Assembly (NCBI GenBank): GCA_016860685.1
Contig: BOJX01000003.1
Coordinates: 1 to 64,000 of the forward strand
Reading direction: 5' to 3'
Length of the DNA: 64,000 nucleotides
Source of the DNA: Planctomycetota bacterium
GTDB lineage: Bacteria; Planctomycetota; Phycisphaerae; UBA1845
Positions 47,056 to 55,865 of this stretch are shown here, piece by piece. The position numbers were made by a program, and so were the translations under genes. Each line of letters begins with the position of its first letter. The stretch's first letter is position 1. The notes beneath the pieces are model-generated. The model was given only the letters and a program-made list of their open reading frames with translations, was not told where the DNA came from and searched no databases.

Positions 47056-48087
47056 CTATCGGCCACGCATGCCCGGGCCGGGAATGTCGCGGCGCAGGTC
47101 TCCCTGGGACAGGGACCGACGGCAACGCTCCAGTGCAAGGCTCTCCAGATGATGAACATAGGTCTTGGACAGCCCCAGCTTCTGGCCTATTTCCTTGCAC
47201 GTATGACACGGTCCGTTGTCGAGACCGAAACGAAGGCGTAAAACCTCACGTTCGCGGGGCTTCAGGGTGTGGAGCACGCGCCGGAGCTGCGCGGTCTCCT
47301 CGGCGGCCATCATAGAGGCCCCCGGAGGGGCTTCGCGCTTGCCGTCGGGGTGTGAATCCAGCATCCCGTCGTCGGCCGGCGCTATCAGCATGGATCGGGA
47401 GACCGTGTTCCTCACATCCGAAGCGAGGAACGACTTGAGTCCGCCTTGGACGAAGGTGGTGAAGCAGGCATTGCGATCTGGACGGTAGCGGAAGAGCGCC
47501 CGGTCGAAGCGATCGTACGCCAGGTCCAATACATCGTCATAGTCAATGCGTGGAGTATATCGGTCGTACACGCGCTGTGCCGCGACGCGGATGAGCCGGT
47601 CGTGTGCGAGCTTCAGGGTGCCGCCAAGCAGGCCGCCCGCGGGCGTGCGAAGTATCGCCGCATATCGGCGCTGCACGGCGTCCTTGTCCTGAAAGGCCAC
47701 ACCGACGGCGGAGGTAATGTCCGGCGGCGGATAGAGTGCGTGGTCGCTCTCCAACGCGATCCACTGCGTAATCAATGATGAGACAATGGCTTGGTGCAGC
47801 GGGTACATCCGCGAGTCGCCCGTATGATCGGACAGGGCGCGCGCGGCATCCTCGATTCCCTTTTTCGCGTGCCGGATGGCTTGAGGGCCGTCGGCCTGCC
47901 GGCGAACGATTGCGCCGATGCCGTCGCCGAACGCGAGGTCGTCGAGCATAGTTGCGTTGTCGGCGTTCCGGGAATACCTGCCGTGGTCGGTGTATTGATC
48001 GACGAACCGCTCCCAAAGTGGAGCAAGTTCAGCGGGACCGTGGAACGGGACGATTCTTGACCCAATCGAATCCAAGCCGCCCGTCAC
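47056..48087 (-). CDS. Sigma-70-family RNA polymerase sigma factor
   Basis: DYDDVLDLAYDRFDRALFRYRPDRNACFTTFVQGGLKSFLASDVRN; LKPREREVLRLRFGLDNGPCHTCKEIGQKLGLSKTYVHHLESLALERC. Confidence 0.8.
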   Translation of the reverse strand: MTGGLDSIGSRIVPFHGPAELAPLWERFVDQYTDHGRYSRNADNATMLDDLAFGDGIGAIVRRQADGPQAIRHAKKGIEDAARALSDHTGDSRMYPLHQAIVSSLITQWIALESDHALYPPPDITSAVGVAFQDKDAVQRRYAAILRTPAGGLLGGTLKLAHDRLIRVAAQRVYDRYTPRIDYDDVLDLAYDRFDRALFRYRPDRNACFTTFVQGGLKSFLASDVRNTVSRSMLIAPADDGMLDSHPDGKREAPPGASMMAAEETAQLRRVLHTLKPREREVLRLRFGLDNGPCHTCKEIGQKLGLSKTYVHHLESLALERCRRSLSQGDLRRDIPGPGMRGR

Positions 48088-48151
48088 AAGTGCCTCAAGC
48101 CCAACGATGACGGGAGAACGGCACGCGAGCGGGAAGGCAGGGATGTGCGCT

Positions 48152-48361
48152 TCATCGACTTCTGCGCCGGTCGCGGTGATCGTAATTGCGGGTATTCAAC
48201 TCGCGTAGAAGCGGCTGAAGAATCTGCATCACGGAGGCTGCGGCCATGACGCCCATGCAGACCATCGCGACCTTGTTGAATACAACGGCGTCGGCGGCCG
48301 GCGCGAAGCGGGCCATCTGCTGGGCCGTGCTGGCGACGTGGAAAGGACTTGGTCCGTTCAT
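48152..48361 (-). CDS. Small single-TM hypothetical protein
   Basis: 69 aa, hydrophobic AVVFNKVAMVCMGVMAAASVMQIL. Confidence 0.5.
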   Translation of the reverse strand: MNGPSPFHVASTAQQMARFAPAADAVVFNKVAMVCMGVMAAASVMQILQPLLRELNTRNYDHRDRRRSR

Positions 48362-48476
48362 GCTCTCCCCCGGGGAGTTGTGACGTATCCCCCGACAGTA
48401 CCACAGATGTGTTACCGTTTTATGACAATGATGTGCGAGGCGTTGGCCTCAGCTACTGGCTGCCCGGACCCCGGGT

Positions 48477-48635
48477 CTACATGGCAAGCAGTCGGCGCAC
48501 GTACGCGCGGCTGACACCGAGCACGACGGCGATCCGGGTGAGCGAGAACCCTTTGCCGGCGAGGTGGTGCGCCAGCGCGGCCTTGCGGCGTTCAACCGTG
48601 AGGGCGGCCAGAGGCGCAATCGTGCGAGCGGTCAT
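48477..48635 (-). CDS. Small HTH protein
   Basis: ERRKAALAHHLAGKGFSLTRIAVVLGVSRAYVRRLLAM, resolvase-like HTH. Confidence 0.5.
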   Translation of the reverse strand: MTARTIAPLAALTVERRKAALAHHLAGKGFSLTRIAVVLGVSRAYVRRLLAM

Positions 48636-48853
48636 GAATGCCAGCGTACCATGCGGATGGTTAACAACCGATAAAGACACGCCCTCACCGTTAAGCATCG
48701 CCGATGTGTCGTGATAGGGTCTACCTCAACCTGATGTCAGACACTTCCGCTCTACGCCGTCAGGTTGGAGTCGCTTCAAGTATTTGTTGACAGGTGCAGT
48801 GCGATTTCATAGACCTGATCTGACATTTCACAGGGGGGTGCGGCGGTGTCGAT

Positions 48854-48899
48854 TGTCAAAGTGCTCTTCAGCATTCTGTCAAAGTCCTCTTCAGTATGA
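48854..48899 (+). repeat. Two 23-bp tandem repeats overlapping the resolvase start codon
   Basis: tgtcaaagtgctcttcagcattc | tgtcaaagtcctcttcagtatga; ATG at 48896. Confidence 0.75.
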
Positions 48900-49492
48900 C
48901 GGTATCGGGGAAGGGGCAACGGATCGGGTACGTGCGAGTCAGTACCCTCGATCAGAACACGGAGCGACAACTCGAAGGCGTCGATCTCGACCGCGTGTTC
49001 ACGGATACCGCCTCCGGCAAAGACACGGATCGGCCGCAGCTTCAATCGCTGCTCGCCTACGCGCGCGAAGGCGACACGATCGTCGTCCACAGCATGGACC
49101 GTCTGGCCCGCAACGTGGACGACCTTCGCCGGCTCGTCCAGGAGCAGACGAGGCGCGGCATCCGGGTCCAGTTCATCAAGGGGGACCTGCTCTTCACTGG
49201 CGAGGAGTCGGCGACGGCGAACCTGATGCTCACGGTGCTCGGCGCCTTTGCAGAGTTTGAGCGGGCGCTGATCAAGGAACGGCAGCGTGAAGGCATTGCG
49301 CTTGCGAAGCAGCGCGGCGTCTATCGCGGTCGGCGGAAGAAACTGACGCCGGAGCGCGTTGCCGAACTTCGCGCTCGTGCCGCGAAGGAAAAGAAGGCGG
49401 GACTCGCCCGCGAGTTCGGGATCAGCCGCGAGACGCTCTACCAGTACCTCCGCGAGCCGGAGAAAGCGGAGGCGGAATGCTCGACCTCCTGA
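48896..49492 (+). CDS. Small serine resolvase/invertase (Tn3-like resolvase family)
   Basis: GYVRVSTLDQNTERQLEG, VHSMDRLARNVDDLRRLV, AEFERALIKERQREGI; C-terminal HTH. Confidence 0.95.
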   Translation: MTVSGKGQRIGYVRVSTLDQNTERQLEGVDLDRVFTDTASGKDTDRPQLQSLLAYAREGDTIVVHSMDRLARNVDDLRRLVQEQTRRGIRVQFIKGDLLFTGEESATANLMLTVLGAFAEFERALIKERQREGIALAKQRGVYRGRRKKLTPERVAELRARAAKEKKAGLAREFGISRETLYQYLREPEKAEAECSTS

Positions 49493-49809
49493 CGATCTCG
49501 CTCGAAGCGCACAACGACGAGCGGAACCATCACCGGCGGTACGAAGTGTCCGTGGGTCGGGACCTGCTCGGGCACTGGATCGTGACCGTCCGGTACGGGC
49601 GGGTCGGCCGACCGGCGCGGGAGCTTCGGTTCGGCAGTAGGGATGTGGAAACGGCTCGCTCGATCTTCGCCGATCGGCTGCGGCGTCGGCTGTCGGCTGT
49701 GCGACGGATTGGTTGTGCGTATCGCATTCGGGAGCTGTCGGTGCCGTGCAACTCGGCGCTATCCGACTGGGTGCCTCCGCCGGTGGCGGCGGTTTTGATG
49801 GCGGGGTGA
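49477..49809 (+). CDS. WGR-domain-like protein overlapping the resolvase gene
   Basis: RRYEVSVGRDLLGHWIVTVRYGRVGRPARELRFGSRDVETARSIFADRLRRRL. Confidence 0.7.
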   Translation: MLDLLTISLEAHNDERNHHRRYEVSVGRDLLGHWIVTVRYGRVGRPARELRFGSRDVETARSIFADRLRRRLSAVRRIGCAYRIRELSVPCNSALSDWVPPPVAAVLMAG

Positions 49810-49863
49810 TTCAGAGGGCACGATTCGTGGATGGTGCCGCATAGACCGCGGTAGAATGGAAGA

Positions 49864-51303
49864 ATGAGCGGCTTGAACGGGCGAATTGGGCGGGTTCGTC
49901 GGAGTGATGACGGTCGGGTGCCGACGCGACGCGGAAGTCGCGCGCGGCCGGATGAGTTGCGCGGGGACTCTTTTGAGTCTCGCGTCATTCACCTGGCTTC
50001 TCACTTCAGTTGGGTCGTAGACGATACGGACACGGAACGGGCGCTTGCAGAACTCCGTGCGCTCGGCAGTCGAGCAACTACAACGCTCTACGGTCGTCTC
50101 AGGCATGGAACTCCGTCGGAACAGGAACATGCAGCTATGGCGCTGGGTTTCCTGAGGCCGAATCCCCGCAAGGCTGTGCCGGAACTGGAATGCGCACTAC
50201 GCAGCAAGAATTCCGATGTCGCTTCTGCCGCTGCAAATGCCCTGGGACGACTAGGCGCTATGGGCGCCGCATCCCTCGTCGAAGGGTTGCGGAGTGACGA
50301 TCCTCTGCTTCGGCGCGTAGCCGCCCACGGCCTCACGCTGATCGCTGACGAAAATGACGACGTGGTGATTGCGCTCTGCGCGGCGCTTCGCGACCCAGAC
50401 GAGAGCGTGCGACAATCCGCAATCCAATCGCTGGGATTCATGAGGGCACGTGCTGTCCAAGCACTCCCGGCGCTCCTGGCCGCGAAGAGCAGGGAAGGCG
50501 ACAGTTGGCAGGGCTATTTCATCTCCTGCGCGTTGTCTTGGGTGGTCCCTTCAGCCGTGCCACATTTGATTGAGGCACTCAAAGACGGCGATGCCGAGGT
50601 GCGCCGTAATGCTGCCCGCCATTTCGCGGACGCCGTCAGTTTCAGCAAGAAGAATATCGAGTTGCTCGCAAAGGCGGGCAGGCATGATCCCGTCGAAGGA
50701 GTTCGAGCGCAGGCGCTCATGGTGATGGAGCAGATAGGCATCGATGCGGCTGAGGCATTGGCAACGGTCATGGATGCGCTGGAGAAAGCTGAGCACAGTC
50801 CGAACCACGCGGAAGTTCGTACACGGAGCCTTCTGTCACAGGAGAAGATTCGTACCGAAGTGGCTCGCCTCCTGCGAGTACCTCGGTCAACGCTTCAGCT
50901 TACGCCCGTCGTGTCCAGCAAAACTCGGAAGCCAAAGCGCTTGCCCGACGACTTCGGAAAGAGCGTGCTGGCATTGCTGAGAACGTGCCGGTACTGGGCT
51001 CACGACAGCGTGTCCGAACGCAAACTGCACGCTTCGGAGAATCTCAAGGATCAGCGCAGCCGTCTCGGCCTGGATGAGCAGGTAAGTCAAACCTCGGTTC
51101 ATAATCACATGATGTTTCTCGCGAAGCTCTGTGGGTTGGATAGCCTCGTAGAGGTGGACAAGAAGCGGCAGGTATCGCGCTTTCGGAAGGGTGCGAAGGA
51201 GAGGCTGGCGACAATCGAAAATAGTCTGGGGCAATACGTTCGGGACGAGGCCGATCTTGCGGCAAGGAAGATTCAGACACCACCATTCGATCGAGCCACT
51301 TGA
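49864..51303 (+). CDS. HEAT-repeat protein
   Basis: Repeated ALGFLRPNPRKAVPELECALRS, ALCAALRDPDESVRQSAIQSLGFM, LIEALKDGDAEVRRNAARHF. Confidence 0.8.
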   Translation: MSGLNGRIGRVRRSDDGRVPTRRGSRARPDELRGDSFESRVIHLASHFSWVVDDTDTERALAELRALGSRATTTLYGRLRHGTPSEQEHAAMALGFLRPNPRKAVPELECALRSKNSDVASAAANALGRLGAMGAASLVEGLRSDDPLLRRVAAHGLTLIADENDDVVIALCAALRDPDESVRQSAIQSLGFMRARAVQALPALLAAKSREGDSWQGYFISCALSWVVPSAVPHLIEALKDGDAEVRRNAARHFADAVSFSKKNIELLAKAGRHDPVEGVRAQALMVMEQIGIDAAEALATVMDALEKAEHSPNHAEVRTRSLLSQEKIRTEVARLLRVPRSTLQLTPVVSSKTRKPKRLPDDFGKSVLALLRTCRYWAHDSVSERKLHASENLKDQRSRLGLDEQVSQTSVHNHMMFLAKLCGLDSLVEVDKKRQVSRFRKGAKERLATIENSLGQYVRDEADLAARKIQTPPFDRAT

Positions 51304-51356
51304 CACTGCGCATCGATGTGTGCTTTCGTGCAGGGTGAGTATCACGAAAGCAGTGG

Positions 51357-51725
51357 TTGTTCGTGCCCGAGCATTCCAATCCTCCCCCCAGCGTTGACTG
51401 GACGAAGGTGCCTTTTCCAAGCGACCGTTTGACGCTCGGGCATTTGCGGCAACGCGCGGCGAGTGATCCCGACGAGCTTGAAGTCCTCGCCTACAACTTG
51501 TTGAGCTTCGAGCTGGACGTGGCCGGAGCGGTACTGCTTCAATACCCGCCGGGCTCCAACACCGCGCGCGTCAGTGACGCGATCAAAGAAGAAAACTGCA
51601 AGCAACTGGCGGCGCTTTACGTCGAAATGGGCGTGGCCTCTGGTCCCCAGGAAGCGAAACTCCTCGTCGATGAACTGATCGCGGCAGTTCGGGCGCATGT
51701 ACGCGCGCCCGGCGGCCGTGTGTGA
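51357..51725 (+). CDS. Hypothetical protein
   Basis: DWTKVPFPSDRLTLGHLRQRAASDPDELEVLAYNLLSFELD... Confidence 0.55.
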   Translation: MFVPEHSNPPPSVDWTKVPFPSDRLTLGHLRQRAASDPDELEVLAYNLLSFELDVAGAVLLQYPPGSNTARVSDAIKEENCKQLAALYVEMGVASGPQEAKLLVDELIAAVRAHVRAPGGRV

Positions 51726-51920
51726 CGGCGTCCCTTCCCATCAACCGCTGATGTGCTCACGTGCTCAACTGGAGTTGAGCGCGCTGACCCACCAGTGGGT
51801 GGTCCATATCTTCTGACATGAATAGTCGCCGCGAGCGTTCGGCGAGCGACAGAAGCGGAAGCTCTACGAAGAACTCGAACTCAAGGACCTCCAGGACAAG
51901 GCGACCAAAGGAATAAGGCA

Positions 51921-52170
51921 ATGCCGGAGCGCATCGTTCAGGACATTCCGACAGAGAAGCCCATCTCTCGCGGCAACATGCGGACGCGGTTCGATGAGGA
52001 AGTGCAGGTGTCGCTCACGCAGAGCATCGCGCAGAACGGCATTCTCGTGCCGCTGCTTGGGCACCCCGAAGGCGACAGGATCGTCGTCGATGACGGGCAT
52101 CGCCGGCTCGACGCGGCGAAACGAGCAGGTCTCGCCACGGTGCCGATGGTTCAGGCGCAACACGCTCAGG
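51921..52170 (+). pseudogene. Truncated 5' duplicate of the parB-like gene
   Basis: MPERIVQDIPTEKPISRGNMRTRFDEEVQVSLTQSIAQNGILVPLLGHPEGDRIVVDDGHRRLDAAKRAGLATVPM, paralogous to 52204-52440. Confidence 0.75.
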
Positions 52171-52203
52171 GGCTTACACGACAAGGCCACCAAGGAGTAA
52201 TCC

Positions 52204-53031
52204 ATGCCGAAGCGAGTATTTCAGGATGTTCCGACGGAAAAGCCTGTCTCTTGGGGAAACGTGCGGGAGCGATTCGTCGAGGAAGAGCAGGTCTCGCTCG
52301 CGCAGAGTATCGCCCAGAACGGCATCCTCGTCCCGCTGCTCGGGCATTCCGAAGGCGACCGGATCGTCGTCGATGACGGGCATCGCCGGCTTGACGCGGC
52401 GAAACGTGCGGCCCTGCCCACGGTGCCGATGATCGTCGCCGAACACGCTCCGACGGCGGCGGAGCGCGGGATGCTTCAACTTCTGGCCAACACGCTACGC
52501 GTTGATTTGAAGATCATGGAAAAATCCCGCGCCCTTGCCGGGCTGATGAAGGAAACGAACTGGTCGGCGGCGGACGTGTCGCTCAAGCTCGGCGGGCCGT
52601 CTCCCGCATCGATCTCCAAGCTCCTGACGCTGCTCGTTCTGCCGCGCGAAGTGCAGGACTTCATCGACGCCGGGCGCATCCCCATGAGCAGCGCGTACAT
52701 CATCGCAACGGTCGCGGACGCCGCGGAACGCGAGCGACTGATTCAGGAAGTCCTCAGTGGCCGGCTCACGCGCGATCGCCTGGTGGCACAGACGAAGGCG
52801 AACAAGTCGGCAGCGGGCGTCACTCGGCCGCGCAAGCCACGGCAGGCACGGCGCGAGCGCTTGGTCATTCCGCTCGGGCCGGGACGATCGGTCGCGCTGT
52901 CCGCTCCGACGCTGAGTGTCGAATGCGTCCTCGCCTGGCTCACGGACCTCGTTGATCGAATCAGGACCGCCGGCGCTAACGGCCGCGCGCTGGGCGATGT
53001 CGTCAAGGAACTTGCGGCAAATGCCAAGTAG
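52204..53031 (+). CDS. parB: ParB/RepB/Spo0J-family partition protein
   Basis: VSLAQSIAQNGILVPLLGHSEGDRIVVDDGHRRLDAAKRA; LANTLRVDLKIMEKSRAL; HTH LKLGGPSPASISKLLTLL. Confidence 0.9.
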   Translation: MPKRVFQDVPTEKPVSWGNVRERFVEEEQVSLAQSIAQNGILVPLLGHSEGDRIVVDDGHRRLDAAKRAALPTVPMIVAEHAPTAAERGMLQLLANTLRVDLKIMEKSRALAGLMKETNWSAADVSLKLGGPSPASISKLLTLLVLPREVQDFIDAGRIPMSSAYIIATVADAAERERLIQEVLSGRLTRDRLVAQTKANKSAAGVTRPRKPRQARRERLVIPLGPGRSVALSAPTLSVECVLAWLTDLVDRIRTAGANGRALGDVVKELAANAK

Positions 53032-53157
53032 GAGGCCGGGACAATGGAAATGCTCCTGATCGCGATGCTGCTCATGTGCGTGCTCGATTGTGAATCGGAA
53101 GGATCGCTCTACGACCGGGATCAGCGGTGACAGAAAGACGGTAACGGAGGCACTCGG

Positions 53158-54660
53158 ATGTTCGGATTGTTTCGGAACAAGCAGAAGCTCAAGACTGCGA
53201 AACACGCCGCGGCGTGGAACATGGACGCGGCGGTTCTGAAGCTGTCGAACAATGAGTTCATCTCCCTGCTCTGGGCGATGGCCGGGCTGTTCATCGCGGG
53301 CATGACGGGGAGTTCCAAGAGCACGTCGTCCGCCAAACAGGCGGCGCGGGCGCTGCTTCGGCTGGGCTGTGGCGGACTAATTCTCACAGTAAAAAACGAG
53401 CGGGCGATGTGGGAAAAACTGTGCAAAGAGGAAGGCCGGCTCGACGACCTAGTGATTTTCAATCCGCAGAACCCCTGGCGGTTTGATCCGATTTTGCACG
53501 AGACCGAACGCAAGGGTCCCGGCGCGGGGATGACGGAAGTCATCGTCGAGCTTCTCATGACGCTGGTTGAGTTCACGTCGCGGGATCGGAATCAGGGCAG
53601 CCGCGAGAACGAAGCGTACTGGCGGAATTCCTGCATGCGCCTGCTGAGGTCCGCTACCGATTTGTTGCTGCTGGCCGGTCGCCGCGTGACGGTGCGTGAC
53701 CTGTACCGCGTAGTGATCAGCGCGCCGCAATCGCTCGCCGATGTCGTCTCGGAGCAATGGCGCCGCTCGTCGTTCTGCTACGAGTGCCTCGCCGAAGCTG
53801 ACAAGCGGCCGCGAACTGCCAGTCAGACAGCCGACTACGAGATCGTCGCTGACTTCTTCTTGGCCGAGTTTCCTGGAACAAGCGATAAGACGCGCAGCAT
53901 TACCGTGTCCCAATTCACGTCCACGTGTGACGTGCTGCTCCGCGGCACGCTGCGTGAAATGTTCGCCGGCGGGACGAACATCACGCCCGAAGCGACGGAA
54001 GAGGGACGGATCATCCTTGTCGATATGCCGCTCAAGACCTGGGGGGCTGTCGGTCTTTGCGCGAATCTCCTGTGGAAGACGGCGTTTCAGCGGTCGATTG
54101 AACGCCGTGACGTGCGCGTCAGCCCTCGTCCGGTGTTCCTGTTCGCCGACGAAGGGCACTACTACCTGCATCGTGACGACAGCCTTTTTCAGACGACCTG
54201 CCGCAGTTCGCGGTGTGCGTCGATCCTTGTGACCCAGAACATCGCAAACCTCGACGCCGCGTTGGGCACGGGTGACGCCGGACGCGCCGAAGCGGAGAGC
54301 CTGCTCGCCAACTTCGGCACGCTGATATTCCACTGCAACACCTGCCAGCGCACGAACGCGCTGGCATCTCAGCTCTGCGGCGAGCAGCGCGTGCTGATGG
54401 CGAGCGGCAACTCGACGTACGACGCCGACTCTCAATGGTCTGGCGTACTGGGCCTCGACTGGCTCGGTCACAGCGGGAGCACCTCGGCCGGATTCAGCGA
54501 GCAATACCGACCAATTCTAGAGGCGGCGGCGTTTACGCGCCTGAGAGCGGGCGGCAAGGTCAATGGATTCGAGGCCGACGTGATCGTGGTCAAGAGCGGC
54601 GATTTGTTTCGGAGCACGGGCACAACGTGGCTGCCCGTGACTTTCCGACAGGACTTTTAG
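53158..54660 (+). CDS. Type IV coupling protein-like ATPase (VirD4/TraD family)
   Basis: IAGMTGSSKSTSSAKQAARALL (P-loop), FLFADEGHYYLHRDDSLFQTTCRSSRCASILVTQNIANLDAALG. Confidence 0.85.
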   Translation: MFGLFRNKQKLKTAKHAAAWNMDAAVLKLSNNEFISLLWAMAGLFIAGMTGSSKSTSSAKQAARALLRLGCGGLILTVKNERAMWEKLCKEEGRLDDLVIFNPQNPWRFDPILHETERKGPGAGMTEVIVELLMTLVEFTSRDRNQGSRENEAYWRNSCMRLLRSATDLLLLAGRRVTVRDLYRVVISAPQSLADVVSEQWRRSSFCYECLAEADKRPRTASQTADYEIVADFFLAEFPGTSDKTRSITVSQFTSTCDVLLRGTLREMFAGGTNITPEATEEGRIILVDMPLKTWGAVGLCANLLWKTAFQRSIERRDVRVSPRPVFLFADEGHYYLHRDDSLFQTTCRSSRCASILVTQNIANLDAALGTGDAGRAEAESLLANFGTLIFHCNTCQRTNALASQLCGEQRVLMASGNSTYDADSQWSGVLGLDWLGHSGSTSAGFSEQYRPILEAAAFTRLRAGGKVNGFEADVIVVKSGDLFRSTGTTWLPVTFRQDF

Positions 54661-54746
54661 TGCCACGGACACCCTGGATGCGGATGAGACGGCGTGGACC
54701 GTCGGCGCGATCGGTGCGCGCACCGATCGGCGGAAAGGAAAGACGA

Positions 54747-55334
54747 ATGAATCAACCACAACCTGCCAATCACAGCGACGGACTCAGGAACGCGGTCGGG
54801 CTTCTCGTGATGGTCTGTCGCGCCTTCGCGATATCGGTGGAGGTCTTCCTGCACCGGACATCGACGTTCGGCGAGCGATACCTCGGCGTCCAGGTCTTGA
54901 TGGCGATGGCGCTGATCTTCTTCTGGCCGGCGTTCTGCTCGCCGCATCACGACCCTGAGCCGCTTTATGTGTTCCTCGCCCTGTTCGCATGCATGTGCGG
55001 GTGCATCCGCGCGCAGAACGCCCTGCGGCGCAAGCGCGGTGGTCCGCAGCCGCACACTTTTTACACCGGCACGCCCATCGTGATGCGTTTCACTGGCCGC
55101 ATGAGCGAAGCCTCGGTCAAGTGCATTGAGCCGGTGATCGTGTTCCTTGCCGGTGCGGTGGTGTGTGAGTTCACCCCGCCGCTAGGCGGGTTCCTGATGA
55201 TTTCTGCGCTGGGCCTCCTCGTCTCGACGCAGCTCACGGTCGGCTACGAACGCCGGCGCGCACTCGACATGAATGACGCCGCTATTGACACACAACAAAC
55301 TGTCTCGCGGTTTCGCGCAATGCGCCGCGATTAG
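54747..55334 (+). CDS. Membrane protein, unknown
   Basis: Several hydrophobic segments; RBS ggaaaga upstream. Confidence 0.65.
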   Translation: MNQPQPANHSDGLRNAVGLLVMVCRAFAISVEVFLHRTSTFGERYLGVQVLMAMALIFFWPAFCSPHHDPEPLYVFLALFACMCGCIRAQNALRRKRGGPQPHTFYTGTPIVMRFTGRMSEASVKCIEPVIVFLAGAVVCEFTPPLGGFLMISALGLLVSTQLTVGYERRRALDMNDAAIDTQQTVSRFRAMRRD

Positions 55335-55357
55335 TCCGCGATCAAAGGAGAACAGGC

Positions 55358-55645
55358 ATGGCACGAAGTGAATCAAGTCCAAAAATCGGCGCCGGATCAT
55401 TCGGTGCGTGGATTCGCACCGGGTGGCGGGAAATCAGGGCAGCCCTGTACCCGGATTCAAACGTGGCTCAGCAACCCGACGCGGGGGTATGGGGCAATAA
55501 GACGCCCGGAGAAGTGATGTTGGAACGCCAAGGCGAGGCGCGCGATCCGGACGAGCGCCCGTCGATCCTCGGCGAGCGATTGCAACAGGCAGAGAAGGCC
55601 CGCGACGGTCGCGAGCCGGAGTCCCCTCAACTCGAAAAGGAGTAA
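55358..55645 (+). CDS. Hypothetical protein
   Basis: MARSESSPKIGAGSFGAWIRTGWREIRAALYPDSNVAQQPDAGVWGNKTPGEVMLERQGEARD; aaaggag RBS. Confidence 0.7.
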   Translation: MARSESSPKIGAGSFGAWIRTGWREIRAALYPDSNVAQQPDAGVWGNKTPGEVMLERQGEARDPDERPSILGERLQQAEKARDGREPESPQLEKE

Positions 55646-55648
55646 CAC

Positions 55649-55786
55649 ATGTTCGTCTTCTTCAGCATGATGGTCTGGGCCATGTTCCTCGGCTGGATCA
55701 TCCCCAAGGCATACCGCTTCGCGGTCAACAACCCCGATGCCGTCAAGGGCGGCATCGCGAGCCTCCGCCGGATGTTCGGCCGGTAG
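55649..55786 (+). CDS. 45-aa membrane microprotein 1
   Basis: MFVFFSMMVWAMFLGWIIPKAYRFAVNNPDAVKGGIASLRRMFGR; aaaaggag RBS; not in the ORF track (too short). Confidence 0.75.
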   Translation: MFVFFSMMVWAMFLGWIIPKAYRFAVNNPDAVKGGIASLRRMFGR

Positions 55787-55865
55787 GCGGCAATGACCAT
55801 CGCACTCGCGGGCGGGGCGCTCACGCGCCCTGCCCGCATTCCCCGGCTCACTGAAAGGAGAAGTC

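Noticed and set aside
53449-54504. 351-aa - strand ORF
   Set aside because: Antisense of the coupling-protein gene.
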